This document shows positions 52,031-61,733 of a DNA stretch of 64,000 nt, piece by piece. Positions within the stretch are counted from its first letter, which is position 1; each line of letters starts with the position of its first letter. Origin of the DNA: Alphaproteobacteria bacterium. Its GTDB lineage: Bacteria; Pseudomonadota; Alphaproteobacteria; CAAGCB01; CAG-977. The stretch covers positions 1 through 64,000 of the forward strand of contig CAAGCY010000003.1 of the NCBI GenBank assembly GCA_900768465.1, written 5' to 3'. The position numbers were made by a program, and so were the translations under genes. The notes beneath the pieces are model-generated. The model was given only the letters and a program-made list of their open reading frames with translations. It searched no databases and was not told the DNA's origin.

Positions 52031-52393
52031 TTGTCTAACAAATATACGGAAGAAAACCTGATTCGTGCCGCCTCCTATCTGCCAAGCGAAGCGGAAAAGC
52101 AGGCTTTGCAGGCAGATGCGGAAAAAGCCGCCGATCCGTTGTCGGCTTTGTTGTACGCCGACGACCGTGAAACCGTCTTGTACGGTATTTTCGGCGATGT
52201 CCCCGATTATTCAAACCCCGATATGGAAGCCCTGTGGGATGATGTTTTGGACGCGGATCCCGAAGACGTGTACGAATACTGTTTCCGCAAAGGGGTTGAT
52301 TTGTTTCAGGACGACGGCAAGCCCGTTCCCGGCTGGCGCGACGTTGCCGTCATGCTGAAAGCCATCGACAAAGGCATTTTGGAACTGGCGTAA
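52031..52393 (+). CDS. small acidic hypothetical protein
   Basis: A 120-residue acidic protein of mostly helical character. It has DPLSALLYADDRETVLYGIF and ALWDDVLDADPEDVYEYC. I do not recognise the family. The start is TTG with AAAGGA 8 bases upstream, preferred over a TTG eight codons earlier that has none. It lies 1 base before the DUF502 gene and shares a transcript with it and prfC. Confidence 0.6.
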   Translation: MSNKYTEENLIRAASYLPSEAEKQALQADAEKAADPLSALLYADDRETVLYGIFGDVPDYSNPDMEALWDDVLDADPEDVYEYCFRKGVDLFQDDGKPVPGWRDVAVMLKAIDKGILELA

Positions 52394-52394
52394 T

Positions 52395-53057
52395 ATGGCT
52401 GAACCGACCAAAAAAAACGCGAAAGACGCTCCAAAGCCCGCTTTTATGACGCGGATGCGGAATTATTTTCTGACGGGGTTGCTGGTGACGGCTCCGCCCG
52501 CTTTGACGATTTACTTGGCGGTTTTGCTGGTCGGCTTTATCGACAACAAAGTGCGCTATCTGATTCCCGACGAATACAATCCCGAACAATATCTGCCGTT
52601 TGCGATTCCCGGCGCGGGCGTTGTTTTCGTAATCGCCGTGATGATTGTCATCGGCGCGTTCACAACGGGGTATTTGGGGCGTTTGCTGGTGCGTGTTTGG
52701 GAACGGATGTGGGAAAAAATGCCGTTCGTGTCGGGGATTTATTCGACCTTCAAGCAGCTGTTTGAAACGGTTTTTTCCCAAAAATCGAACGCTTTTCGTC
52801 AGGTCGTCATGGTTGAATTCCCGCACAGGGACGCGTGGACAATCGCTTTTGTCACCGCCGATACGCCCGATGACGTCGCACGCGCTTTGGGCAAGGACGA
52901 TTTGGTTACCGTTTATGTGCCGACGACGCCGAACCCGACGTCGGGCTATTTGATTATGGTGCCGCAAAAGGATGTCGTTCCCTTGGATATGAGCGTCGAG
53001 GACGGCTTGAAAGCCGTGATTTCTTTGGGCATTGTGACCAAAAAGAAAACTTTGTAA
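52395..53057 (+). CDS. DUF502 family membrane protein
   Basis: A 220-residue inner-membrane protein with two helices (about 26-48 and 70-95). The typical DUF502 features are LTGLLVTAPPALTIYLAVLL, IPGAGVVFVIAVMIVIGAF, PFVSGIYSTFKQLFETVF and NPTSGYLIMVP. Function unknown. It lies 9 bases before prfC and one base after the previous gene. Confidence 0.88.
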   Translation: MAEPTKKNAKDAPKPAFMTRMRNYFLTGLLVTAPPALTIYLAVLLVGFIDNKVRYLIPDEYNPEQYLPFAIPGAGVVFVIAVMIVIGAFTTGYLGRLLVRVWERMWEKMPFVSGIYSTFKQLFETVFSQKSNAFRQVVMVEFPHRDAWTIAFVTADTPDDVARALGKDDLVTVYVPTTPNPTSGYLIMVPQKDVVPLDMSVEDGLKAVISLGIVTKKKTL

Positions 53058-53066
53058 GGAACAAAA

Positions 53067-54644
53067 ATGTCTTTTTTAACGGAACAGACGGCGCATCGGC
53101 GCACGTTTGCGATTATTTCCCACCCCGACGCGGGTAAAACGACTTTGACCGAAAAACTGCTGCTGTTCGGGGGCGCGATTCAAATGGCGGGCGCGGTAAA
53201 GGCTCGCGGTGAACAGCGCCGCGCGCGTTCCGACTGGATGAAGGTCGAACGGGAACGCGGAATTTCCGTCGCGTCGTCCGTGATGACGTACGAATACGCG
53301 GGATGTACGTTCAATCTGCTGGACACGCCGGGACACGAAGACTTTTCCGAAGACACTTACCGCGTTCTGACCGCCGTCGATTCCGCCGTGATGGTCATTG
53401 ACGCCGCCAAAGGTATCGAAGACCGCACGCGCAAACTGTTTGAAGTTTGCCGCCTGCGCGACGTGCCGATTATCACGTTCATCAACAAAATGGATCGTGA
53501 CGCGCAAGACCCGTTCGCTTTGCTGGAAGAAATCGAACAAACGCTGGCTTTGGACGTTGCGCCCGTCAGCTGGCCCATCGGGTCGGGGCGCGATTTCAAA
53601 GGGTGCTACGATTTGCTGAACGACCGACTGGCTTTAATGGAGCGCGGCGCGACGCAAGAAGGCGAAGTCTGCAACGGATTGGACGATCCGAAGCTGGATG
53701 CGATGCTTCCGGCCGATGCGGTTGAAAATCTGCGCGCGGGCGTGGAAATGGTGCGCGGACTTTGCCCCGAATTCGATGAAAAAGCGTATTTGGAAGGCTC
53801 TTTGACTCCTGTGTTTTTCGGCAGTGCGATTAACAACTTCGGCGTTCGCCAGCTGATTGACGGGTTGGTGAAATACGCGCCGTCGCCGCGGCTTCAGCCC
53901 GCCGTCGGTCGCAAAATCGATCCTGCCGAGGACAAGGTTACGGGCTTTGTGTTTAAAATCCAAGCCAATATGGATCCGAAACACCGCGACCGCATTGCTT
54001 TTGTGCGCTTGTGTTCGGGACATTTTCAGCGCGGGATGAAACTGCTTCACGTTCGCAGCGGCAAGTATCTGCCCATGCACAATCCGATTATGTTTTTGGC
54101 GCAGGAGCGCGAATTGGCGGAAGAAGCCTTGCCGGGCGACATTATCGGTATTCCGAACCACGGCAATCTGCGCATCGGCGACGCGCTGACCGAAGGCGAG
54201 GAACTGACCTTTACGGGGATTCCCAGCTTTGCGCCGGAACTGCTGCAAAAAGTGCGCTGTGCCGATCCGCTGAAAGCCAAGCATTTGGGCAAGGCTTTAC
54301 AGGAAATCGCCGAAGAGGGTGGGGCGAGCGTGTTCAAACCGCAAATCGGCACGGATTGGATTGTCGGCGTTGTCGGCAGTCTGCAATTCGACGTTTTGGC
54401 GGACAGAATTCGCACGGAATACGAAATCCCCGTGATTTTCGAACCGACGACGCTGTACACGGCGCGTTGGATAAAGGCGGACAATCCTGCGGATTTGAAA
54501 GCTTTTATCGACGCGAACAAAGCGGCTTTGGCAACAGATCATGACGGAGAATGGGTGTTCTTGGCGCGCAACGCGTGGCATTTGAACAAAACCAAGGAAG
54601 ACAATCCGAAAATCAAGCTGGTTGAAACCAAGCAGAACAATTAA
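53067..54644 (+). CDS. prfC: peptide chain release factor 3
   Basis: A 525-residue GTPase that recycles release factors 1 and 2 after translation stop. It has the G1 loop ISHPDAGKTT, G3 DTPGHEDF and G4 NKMD, then RF3-type domains (RDFKGCYDLLNDR, and GTDWIVGVVGSLQFDVLADR near the end). The length is normal. It ends in TTAA shared with the convergent ogt gene. Confidence 0.96.
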   Translation: MSFLTEQTAHRRTFAIISHPDAGKTTLTEKLLLFGGAIQMAGAVKARGEQRRARSDWMKVERERGISVASSVMTYEYAGCTFNLLDTPGHEDFSEDTYRVLTAVDSAVMVIDAAKGIEDRTRKLFEVCRLRDVPIITFINKMDRDAQDPFALLEEIEQTLALDVAPVSWPIGSGRDFKGCYDLLNDRLALMERGATQEGEVCNGLDDPKLDAMLPADAVENLRAGVEMVRGLCPEFDEKAYLEGSLTPVFFGSAINNFGVRQLIDGLVKYAPSPRLQPAVGRKIDPAEDKVTGFVFKIQANMDPKHRDRIAFVRLCSGHFQRGMKLLHVRSGKYLPMHNPIMFLAQERELAEEALPGDIIGIPNHGNLRIGDALTEGEELTFTGIPSFAPELLQKVRCADPLKAKHLGKALQEIAEEGGASVFKPQIGTDWIVGVVGSLQFDVLADRIRTEYEIPVIFEPTTLYTARWIKADNPADLKAFIDANKAALATDHDGEWVFLARNAWHLNKTKEDNPKIKLVETKQNN

Positions 54645-55135
54645 AGGATTTTTTCGATTTCAAGCAGGGCGGTTTTTAAAGGCAAACCGCCCGCGTAGCC
54701 TGTCAGTTTTCCGTTTGCGCCCAAAACGCGGTGGCACGGAATAACGATGGCTATCGGGTTGCGTCCGACGGCGCCGCCGACTGCCTGCGCCGCCATTCTT
54801 TTGCCCGTTTCGGATTCGATTTGCCGCGCAATCGCGCCGTATGTCGTTGTTTCGCCGTAAGGAATTTCGCGCAAAATCGCCCATACCCGTTGGCAAAAAG
54901 CATTTCCTGCGGGCTTCAAAGGCAGTTCGTCGGGGGTTGTCGTTTGTCCCGCAAAATAGCGGGAAAGCCAGTCTTTTGTTTTTAAAAAGACGGGCAGGGC
55001 GTCGTTTGAAACCGCTTTTTCGGCGGTTGTGTCGGGCGTTTGCCCTTTTAACCGTAAAGCGGTCAGATTTTCGCCGTCGCTTGTCAGCAAAATTTCCCCG
55101 ATGGGCGAAGACAGAACGGTTTTATAAAAACTCAT
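54641..55135 (-). CDS. ogt: methylated-DNA-protein cysteine methyltransferase
   Basis: A 164-residue suicide DNA-repair protein that removes methyl groups from O6-methylguanine. It has the helix ETTTYGAIARQI and the active cysteine in IVIPCHRVLGANGKLTGYAG. There is no Ada-type zinc domain. It is coupled by ATGA to alkA, giving an alkylation-repair pair. The chosen ATG lies inside the alkA stop. Confidence 0.94.
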   Translation of the reverse strand: MSFYKTVLSSPIGEILLTSDGENLTALRLKGQTPDTTAEKAVSNDALPVFLKTKDWLSRYFAGQTTTPDELPLKPAGNAFCQRVWAILREIPYGETTTYGAIARQIESETGKRMAAQAVGGAVGRNPIAIVIPCHRVLGANGKLTGYAGGLPLKTALLEIEKIL

Positions 55136-55971
55136 AGGCTGTTCCATAGGTTGAAAACGGCATAACTGCCGAACGGACGGCATTTGTCTTTCAAAGTTTT
55201 GATGTCTTTGGAGGTCAACGGGGAAAGTGCTTTTCTGACGCCGTAATCCGAATCCAGAAAAACATCGGGCGCGCGCATCGTCCTGATGGTCAGATAATTT
55301 GCCGTCCACGGTCCTATTCCCGGCAGGGCAAGCAGTTTCGGCGTTTCGATTTCGGCGTCGGCAACGGGCGACAGGTCCAGCGTTCGTTTCGACAGTCCTT
55401 CGGCAATCGCCGAAATCGCTTTGGCGCGCGTCGGCATAATGCCCAAAGCCGTCAAAGTTTGTTCGGGCAGGGCGGCGATTTTGGCGGGGTTTGGGAACAC
55501 GATGCCTTCGCCCGTTTTTTCGCCCAAAGCGGTGATGAAGCGCGCCGCCAAAGTTTGCGCGGCTTTGACGGTGATTTGCTGACCCAAAACGGTTCTGACC
55601 GCCGTTTCAAAAACGTCGAAGCATCCGACGGAACGCGTGCCGATGACGCAGGCTCCGTCCTTGATTTCGTTCAAAAAGCTCAGCTGTTCAAAAACGGCGG
55701 CGGGGTTGCAATCCAAATCGAACATCACGCGCAGACGGGATAAAACGTCGGGCAGAACGGCGGCAAGAGAGTCGTCCGCCGAAACACTCAAAGCGTTTTG
55801 TTCGGGGACGTTTTCGACAAAAATCCGTCCTTGCGTGCCGCAGAGACAAACAAATCGCGAATAAACGCCGTTTTCCGCCGTTTCGATGTTCGGTAAAGCG
55901 CGCGCCGCCAGAAAACGCAAAACAGATTCCCATGGATACGGCGGACGGTAAGGCAGAACGGCGGAAAGCAT
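55132..55971 (-). CDS. alkA: DNA-3-methyladenine glycosylase II
   Basis: A 279-residue HhH-GPD glycosylase that removes alkylated bases. It has an AlkA-type N-terminal domain (PPYPWESVLRFLAARA), then VLGQQITVKAAQTLA, then the helix-hairpin-helix and catalytic aspartate in LPGIGPWTANYLTIR and PDVFLDSDYGVRKAL. The ATG is chosen because it aligns with known AlkA starts. A TTG at 55989 that overlaps tsaC by TTGA is also possible. Confidence 0.92.
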   Translation of the reverse strand: MLSAVLPYRPPYPWESVLRFLAARALPNIETAENGVYSRFVCLCGTQGRIFVENVPEQNALSVSADDSLAAVLPDVLSRLRVMFDLDCNPAAVFEQLSFLNEIKDGACVIGTRSVGCFDVFETAVRTVLGQQITVKAAQTLAARFITALGEKTGEGIVFPNPAKIAALPEQTLTALGIMPTRAKAISAIAEGLSKRTLDLSPVADAEIETPKLLALPGIGPWTANYLTIRTMRAPDVFLDSDYGVRKALSPLTSKDIKTLKDKCRPFGSYAVFNLWNSL

Positions 55972-55985
55972 GGATTTTTCCGTTG

Positions 55986-56933
55986 TCAATGCGGATAGGC
56001 GGCGCGCTTCAAACGGTCGTTGATTGCCAGCCCCAATCCCCGCGTCGGTATCGGCATGACGGCAATGCCCGTATATTTTTTGTCGTCCAGCAAACGCATA
56101 TAGGCGAACAGATGCGCCGCCGCTTCCCTCAAATCCCCCGTCGGGCTCAGGTTCAGCGTTGCGTTGTCCGCCGCGCCGAATGCCAGAAACGCTTCGCCCG
56201 CTTCGGGCTGTTCCGCGTTCAGACGAACGGGCAGACGCGGCGCGTAGTGCGACAGCATTTGTCCCGGCGACCGCGGCGCGTTCGGATCGGCTTCGGGGCG
56301 GCGCAAGGGCTTTTTCAAAACGTCTTCGATGTCTTCAACGGCAAGTCCGCCCGCGCGCAGCAAAGCGGGAGCGTCCGTCGTCACATCGACAATCGTCGAT
56401 TCGACCCCGACGGAGCAAGCGCCGCCGTCCAAAATCAGCGGGATTTTATCGCCCAAGCCCTGCGCGACGTGTTCCGCCGTCGTCGGACTGACCGTCCCCG
56501 AAATGTTCGCGCTGGGGGCGGCAACGGGACGACCGAACGCTTTGAGCATTTTTTGCGCGCCCGCGTGAACGGGAAAGCGCACGCCGACCGTGTCCAGCCC
56601 CGCGCAAACCAAGTGCGAAACGGGGCAATTTTCCGACCGCCTCATCACCATGGTCAGCGGCCCCGGCAAAAAGTTTTCCGCCAGTTTTTTGGCGGCGGGA
56701 GTCATCTCGGCGAATTTTTCAATCCACGCCAAATCGGCGATATGAGCGATTAAAGGATTGAATTGCGGGCGGCCTTTGGTTTCAAAAATCGACGCGACCG
56801 CCAAATCGTTCGCCGCGTCCGCGCCCAATCCGTACACCGTTTCGGTCGGAAAAGCGACCAGTTCGCCTTTGTCCAGCAATTCAGCCGCCAAAGCGGCGCT
56901 TTCGTCGTCCGCTTGTTTAATCAAAGCTTTCAT
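55986..56933 (-). CDS. tsaC: threonylcarbamoyl-AMP synthase
   Basis: A 315-residue enzyme of the Sua5/YrdC type, which makes threonylcarbamoyl-AMP for the t6A modification of tRNA. The YrdC part has FPTETVYGLGADA and KGRPQFNPLIAH, and a Sua5 C-terminal domain follows (PGQMLSHYAPRLPVRL). The length fits Sua5 rather than the short TsaC. It sits 1 base after corA in one operon. Confidence 0.94.
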   Translation of the reverse strand: MKALIKQADDESAALAAELLDKGELVAFPTETVYGLGADAANDLAVASIFETKGRPQFNPLIAHIADLAWIEKFAEMTPAAKKLAENFLPGPLTMVMRRSENCPVSHLVCAGLDTVGVRFPVHAGAQKMLKAFGRPVAAPSANISGTVSPTTAEHVAQGLGDKIPLILDGGACSVGVESTIVDVTTDAPALLRAGGLAVEDIEDVLKKPLRRPEADPNAPRSPGQMLSHYAPRLPVRLNAEQPEAGEAFLAFGAADNATLNLSPTGDLREAAAHLFAYMRLLDDKKYTGIAVMPIPTRGLGLAINDRLKRAAYPH

Positions 56934-56934
56934 T

Positions 56935-57942
56935 TCAGTACCATTTCAGACGCTTGAAAATCAGCGCCAGAATAAAGCCGACCGCAATCAGCGACACGAC
57001 CGCAAAGGTAAAGCCCGCCATATTCTGCCCCGGAATTCCGCCGACGTTCATGCCGAACAGCCCCGTTACAAAGTTCAGCGGAATGAAAATCGCCGCCAAA
57101 ACGGACAAAGTGTTCATATTCTGTTGCGTTTGTTCGCGGACTTTGTTCGCCAGTTCGTCGATGTTAATCATCGCGCGTTCGCGCAAGCTGTCGATGTCTT
57201 CGATAATCCTGAGCATGCGGTTGGCGTTTTCGTGCAAAAAGAATCGGTCTTTGCCGCTCATCCACGACAGCATTTGGCGGGACACGCCCTCCATCGCGTC
57301 GCGCTGAGGCGCCAGATAACGCCGCATTTCCGTCAAGTTGCGTCGGATTTCGGACAGCCGCGGCATCAGTTCTTCATCCTCGATTTCATCCAGAATTTCG
57401 TCTTCGGCGCGGTCGATGTAGTTTTCGATGTCGGACACGGCTTCGACAATCTTGTCCAGCGTCAGCGAACAAATCTCGTCCAGCATTTCGCCCGCGTCGC
57501 GCGGTCCGCCCCCGATGGCGAGGTGCTGTTTGATTTCCCACATAAAGCCCATCGGGTCTTCGCGCAGGGTAATCAGACGTTTCTTTTCTTCCCACATACG
57601 CAGGGAAATCATATCGTCGGGTTCTTCGCCGACATTCAAGTTAATCGCGCGCAAAAACAGCATCAGATTGTCGCCGAACGACATGCAGCGGGGGCGGTCT
57701 TCCTCGTCATCCAGCAGGGAATCCAGCACAAGCGGCTGAATACCGCTTTTTTCCAGCATATAGTCTTTCGTTTCCTGTGCCGACGAATCGAAGTGCAGCC
57801 ATAAAAAGCCGTCTTCCTCTTTCCATTGTTCGACTTCGTCCATCGTCAAAGGGGATGCCCCGCCTTGTCCGTCCAGCAACAAAGCGAAAACCAGCCCTTT
57901 TTTGGGCACTTCGGGCATTCTGATTTGCAGTTCCGTCGTCAT
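56935..57942 (-). CDS. CorA-family metal ion transporter (ZntB-like)
   Basis: A 335-residue pentameric channel-type transporter of Mg2+ or Zn2+. A long cytosolic helical domain is followed by two membrane helices at the end, with the GMN motif in GLFGMNVGGIPG. The ATG at 57942 has GGAGGA 5 bases upstream; earlier in-frame starts have none. It heads the operon corA-like, tsaC, alkA, ogt. The G-I-P-G after GMN resembles ZntB, so zinc is possible. Confidence 0.88.
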   Translation of the reverse strand: MTTELQIRMPEVPKKGLVFALLLDGQGGASPLTMDEVEQWKEEDGFLWLHFDSSAQETKDYMLEKSGIQPLVLDSLLDDEEDRPRCMSFGDNLMLFLRAINLNVGEEPDDMISLRMWEEKKRLITLREDPMGFMWEIKQHLAIGGGPRDAGEMLDEICSLTLDKIVEAVSDIENYIDRAEDEILDEIEDEELMPRLSEIRRNLTEMRRYLAPQRDAMEGVSRQMLSWMSGKDRFFLHENANRMLRIIEDIDSLRERAMINIDELANKVREQTQQNMNTLSVLAAIFIPLNFVTGLFGMNVGGIPGQNMAGFTFAVVSLIAVGFILALIFKRLKWY

Positions 57943-58044
57943 TCCAATCCTCCGCAGATAAAAACGTTGTATCAAAAAAAGACGGGCTTTGCACGTCTTT
58001 TACGTCAGAATCGTTCCGATTTGCAAAACAAAACTTTGTTATGC

Positions 58045-58074
58045 TTGCTTTCAAAGGGGGCGGGCGTGTATGCT
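58045..58074 (+). promoter_or_regulatory. promoter for pepA
   Basis: TTGCTT and TATGCT with an 18-base spacer, 37 bases before the pepA start. It has the same spacing as the other TTGxTT promoters noted here. Confidence 0.6.
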
Positions 58075-58111
58075 AAGGCAAAGATTTTTTTTATAACGGC
58101 AGGTTAAAGCA

Positions 58112-59581
58112 ATGGATATTCTTTTTAAAAAGACTGAAATTTCAAGCGACGGCATTCTGATTGTCGGCGTTTACGAAAACATCACGCTGTCCAAGACGGC
58201 GAAAAAAATCGACGAAGTCATGAAAGGCGGCGTTACCCGTTCGCTGAAACGCAACGGTTTCTATGGCAAATTCGGTGAAACGTACTGCTTTACGGCGCTG
58301 AACACTCTGCCCGTCAAACGCTTGCTGTGCGTCGGTTTGGGCAAAAAGAAGCCGTTGAGCGATTTGGCGGCGAAAAAAATCGGCGCTTTTGCCGCGAACG
58401 CCGTTTTGACCGAAGGCGAATCCGCCGTCGCGTTCGCCATTGACGATTTGCCCGCCGCTCCCGTCGGATTCGGGGCGAAAATCGCGTCTTACCGCTTCAC
58501 CAAGTACAAAACGGAAATCAAAAAGCCCGTTACGGTCAAGGAGTTTTTCATTCTGACGGAACAAGCGCAGACGGCGCAGAGCCGGTACGACGCTTATTTC
58601 GCTTTGGCGAAAGGCATCCACACGGCGCGCGATCTGGTCAACGAACCCGCCAACGTCATGACGCCAGAAGCATTCGCAAAACGCGCGGACGAACTGCAGA
58701 AATACGGGCTTCAAACCGAAATCTACAATGAAAAGCAGTTGCGCGACAAAGGGTTCAATATGATGCTGGGTGTGGCGCAAGGGTCGATTAACCCGCCGCG
58801 CATGGTGGTCGTGCAATGGCGCGGCAAACCCGAAGACAAAGCCACTCACGCCGTTTTGGTCGGCAAAGGCGTTTGCTTCGATTCGGGCGGCTTGAGCCTG
58901 AAACCCGCCAAAGGCATGGAAGATATGAAAGAGGATTTGGCGGGCGCGGCGACCGTTTTGGGAACGTTGCAGGCACTTGCCATGCGCAAGGCGAAAGTCA
59001 ACGTCGCGGGCGTGATGGCGATGGTGGAAAACATCCCGTCGGCAAAGGCGCAAAAACCGGGCGACATTGTCAAATCGCTGAAAGGCATTACCGTCGAAGT
59101 CATCAACACCGACGCCGAAGGGCGGTTGGTGCTGGGCGATGCGCTGTGGTACGCGCAGGAACGCTTCAAAGCCCCCGTTTTGATTGACTTGGCAACGTTG
59201 ACGGGCGCGATTGTGGTTGCACTCGGGACGGAATTCGCGGGGCTGTTTGCAAATGACGAAGCCCTTGAGAAAGCTTTGGTTTCCGCCGCGAACGAAAGCG
59301 GTGAAAAGCTTTGGCCGATGCCCGTCGACGAAAGCTACGACGAACAAATCGTTTCCGACATCGCCGATATCCGCAACACGTCGACGGTCGGACGCGACGG
59401 CGGCGCATGCACGGCGGCGGCGTTTTTGAAACGCTTTGTCCTGCCCGATGTCAAATGGGCGCATTTGGACATTGCGGGCGTCGCTTTGCAGCAAAAAACG
59501 ACTCTGATGTGTCCGAAAGGCGGATCGGGATTCGGCGTGCAGCTGCTTGACCGCTATATCCGCGACAACTTGGAAAAATGA
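58112..59581 (+). CDS. pepA: leucyl aminopeptidase
   Basis: A 489-residue M17 cytosolic aminopeptidase with two metal ions. The metal and catalytic sites are GKGVCFDSGGLSLKPAKGME and the signature NTDAEGRLVLGDAL. The N-terminal domain of the family is present and the length is normal. It stands first in a two-gene unit with the small protein at 59596. Confidence 0.96.
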   Translation: MDILFKKTEISSDGILIVGVYENITLSKTAKKIDEVMKGGVTRSLKRNGFYGKFGETYCFTALNTLPVKRLLCVGLGKKKPLSDLAAKKIGAFAANAVLTEGESAVAFAIDDLPAAPVGFGAKIASYRFTKYKTEIKKPVTVKEFFILTEQAQTAQSRYDAYFALAKGIHTARDLVNEPANVMTPEAFAKRADELQKYGLQTEIYNEKQLRDKGFNMMLGVAQGSINPPRMVVVQWRGKPEDKATHAVLVGKGVCFDSGGLSLKPAKGMEDMKEDLAGAATVLGTLQALAMRKAKVNVAGVMAMVENIPSAKAQKPGDIVKSLKGITVEVINTDAEGRLVLGDALWYAQERFKAPVLIDLATLTGAIVVALGTEFAGLFANDEALEKALVSAANESGEKLWPMPVDESYDEQIVSDIADIRNTSTVGRDGGACTAAAFLKRFVLPDVKWAHLDIAGVALQQKTTLMCPKGGSGFGVQLLDRYIRDNLEK

Positions 59582-59595
59582 CAGGAGGATTCCCT

Positions 59596-59862
59596 ATGGC
59601 GAAAAAAAGTAAAAAATCCGAAGAAAAGAAACAGCTTAAAACGGAAAAAATCGACGAAAAGCGCAATATGATTTTGGATACGCTGGATGATTTGAGCGAT
59701 TTTTGCATGGACAATATTCTGTCGCTGAAACCTATGCTGGAGGATGCCGACGACGCCGTCGCCGAAAAAATCGAGGAGCGGATGTTCAAATTCGGTTCGC
59801 TGATTGAAGTGCTGAACACCGTTGCCGAACTGACTCAAGGGCGCAAAATCGACGAAGAATAA
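59596..59862 (+). CDS. small acidic/lysine-rich helical protein after pepA
   Basis: An 88-residue protein with a lysine-rich start (AKKSKKSEEKKQLKTEK) followed by two helices (MILDTLDDLSDFCMDNILSL and AEKIEERMFKFGSLIEVLNT). No family recognised. AGGAGG lies 8 bases before the ATG, the best binding site in the area. An earlier ATG at 59578 overlapping the pepA stop is less likely. Confidence 0.65.
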   Translation: MAKKSKKSEEKKQLKTEKIDEKRNMILDTLDDLSDFCMDNILSLKPMLEDADDAVAEKIEERMFKFGSLIEVLNTVAELTQGRKIDEE

Positions 59863-59946
59863 ATCGTCGGTTTCCTCTTTTGTTTTAGAAAAATTTGTGC
59901 TATTCTAAAAAACAGTGGAATATATTGGGCAGGAAAGGTTGACAGA

Positions 59947-61719
59947 ATGAATCAGATCTTTTTACTTCTTTTAATCGGTCTCTTGACGCTTTCTTCGGCG
60001 CAGGCGGCTGACGGTATGTTTGTTTTCAACGATGCCGAATCGTTTGTCGTCGCCCGTTCTTACAAATTGGGCGAAGCCGACGGCGGATCCGACGGCGGTC
60101 GGACGTTGCCGGTTTTAAAAAAGTCCGCGCTGGACTGCAGCGACGGCAAATGCGATACACCTAATCAATGCGAAACGGCTGAGGATTGCGACGCCAACGA
60201 ATACTGTACATCTCTTCATGTGTGCAAAAACTTGTGCGAACGCGGCAAAACGTACGAAGGCGTTGTTTGTGCGAATTTGCCGAAAACACCATCTTGCGCG
60301 ATTGAAACCAGCGGTCATGTCTCGTATTGCGCCTGTACGGCGACGTCGTGCGGACCGGCTTGGAAATGTTCGATGCTGGGTGTTCGTTATCAATGCGAAA
60401 TGTGCCCTGCGGGCGAAAAATGCAACTGTCCCGACGGCAAAGTTTCAAACGGTAAAGGTCAATGCGTCATTTGCAACAACAGCGATGCTTGCGAATGGAA
60501 TCAGTATTGCGCGGCTGCTGGGACGACGTCTTCGGCTTGCGAAGCACTGAACTGCCCCGCGGGTCAATATGCGGCAGATCATGCTTGCCACAGCTGTGCC
60601 GACGCGATGAAAGGGTGCAAGTCCTGCTCGTCGTCGACTTCTTGCGATGTCTGTGAAATCGCTTACAATCTGCGCGCGGACAAATCGGGATGTGATTTGA
60701 AAAAATGCGAAGACGGCAAAGAGCTGAACTACACGACGGGTGAATGCGTTTCTTGCCCCGATGGTGCGACTAAGTGCGAACCCGATCCCGATGGCGGAGA
60801 TCCGATTGCTACGGAGTGTGAAGACGGCTATACGCTGGTTGACGGAAAGTGCGTTCAGGACGACAAAGACGCCGATTGCCGCCGTATTTGCGGAAACGAA
60901 GGATTCTATTATGACCGTCCGGGCGCGAAATTGAACGGCAAAGAACGTGTTTGCACCAGATATCCGCTGTCTTGCGGCTATGGCTGCACCAAAGGCTGGG
61001 ATATCGATTATCTGGTCAACGGTACGGTTTATACCTGCCAGACCGCTATTCAAGAAGAAGCCGAAGACGATAAAGACGCCGACTGCCGCCGTATTTGCGG
61101 AAACGAAGGGTTCTATTACGATCGTCCGGGCGCAAAATTGAACGGCAAGGAACGTGTTTGCACCAGATATCCGCTGTCTTGCGGCTACGGTTGCACCACG
61201 GGCTGGGATATTGATTATCTGGTCAACGGTACAGTCTATACCTGCCAGACGGCGATTCAAAAAGGTGCCGAGGGCGAGGACAAAGACGCCGACTGCCGCC
61301 GTATTTGCGGAAACGAAGGGTTCTATTATGACCGTCCGGGCGACCTGAAAGGCGGCAAAGAACGCGTTTGCACCAGATATCCGAAGTCTTGCGGCTACGG
61401 CTGCACCACGGGCTGGGACATCAAAACGCTGGTCAACGGCACGCTGTACACCTGCCAAACGGCGATTCAGAAAGACTCTTCCAATGCTTGTACGGGATCG
61501 CCCAGCAAAGGCGACGGCGGTGAATGTGAAAAGGCGTGCGGCAAAGGGTTCGGCGAATTGCGCAAAGGTGATAAGCTGAACGGCAAAGAACGCGTTTGCA
61601 CCAGATACCCGAAAGCCGGCGGCTATGGCTGCACCACGGGTTGGGATATCAAATATCTGGTTGACGGACTGCATACTTGCCAAACGGCGATTATGAGCGA
61701 TACCAAAGTCCGCGACTGA
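59947..61719 (+). CDS. secreted cysteine-rich protein with tandem repeats
   Basis: A 590-residue exported protein with a signal peptide (about 1-20, LLLLIGLLTLSSAQA). Residues about 58-300 share cysteine modules with the protein at 46379 (CNCPDGKVSNGKGQCVIC; AEDCDANEYC). Residues about 306-590 hold three near-identical 69-70-residue repeats and a fourth diverged one. Each begins DADCRRICGNEGFYYDRPG and ends YLVNGTVYTCQTAIQ, with six cysteines. A TATTCT box lies 41 bases before the start. It is probably on the cell surface. Function unknown. Confidence 0.75.
   Translation: MNQIFLLLLIGLLTLSSAQAADGMFVFNDAESFVVARSYKLGEADGGSDGGRTLPVLKKSALDCSDGKCDTPNQCETAEDCDANEYCTSLHVCKNLCERGKTYEGVVCANLPKTPSCAIETSGHVSYCACTATSCGPAWKCSMLGVRYQCEMCPAGEKCNCPDGKVSNGKGQCVICNNSDACEWNQYCAAAGTTSSACEALNCPAGQYAADHACHSCADAMKGCKSCSSSTSCDVCEIAYNLRADKSGCDLKKCEDGKELNYTTGECVSCPDGATKCEPDPDGGDPIATECEDGYTLVDGKCVQDDKDADCRRICGNEGFYYDRPGAKLNGKERVCTRYPLSCGYGCTKGWDIDYLVNGTVYTCQTAIQEEAEDDKDADCRRICGNEGFYYDRPGAKLNGKERVCTRYPLSCGYGCTTGWDIDYLVNGTVYTCQTAIQKGAEGEDKDADCRRICGNEGFYYDRPGDLKGGKERVCTRYPKSCGYGCTTGWDIKTLVNGTLYTCQTAIQKDSSNACTGSPSKGDGGECEKACGKGFGELRKGDKLNGKERVCTRYPKAGGYGCTTGWDIKYLVDGLHTCQTAIMSDTKVRD
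60862..61700 (+). repeat. tandem coding repeats in the 59947 gene
   Basis: Units begin at 60862, 61069 and 61279, so spacing is 207 and 210 bases. A fourth, diverged unit (about 61487-61700) keeps KLNGKERVCTRYP and YGCTTGWDIKYL but has a different start. Units 1 and 2 are almost identical at DNA level, which points to recent duplication or gene conversion. Confidence 0.85.
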
Positions 61720-61733
61720 CGACACCGACAACG

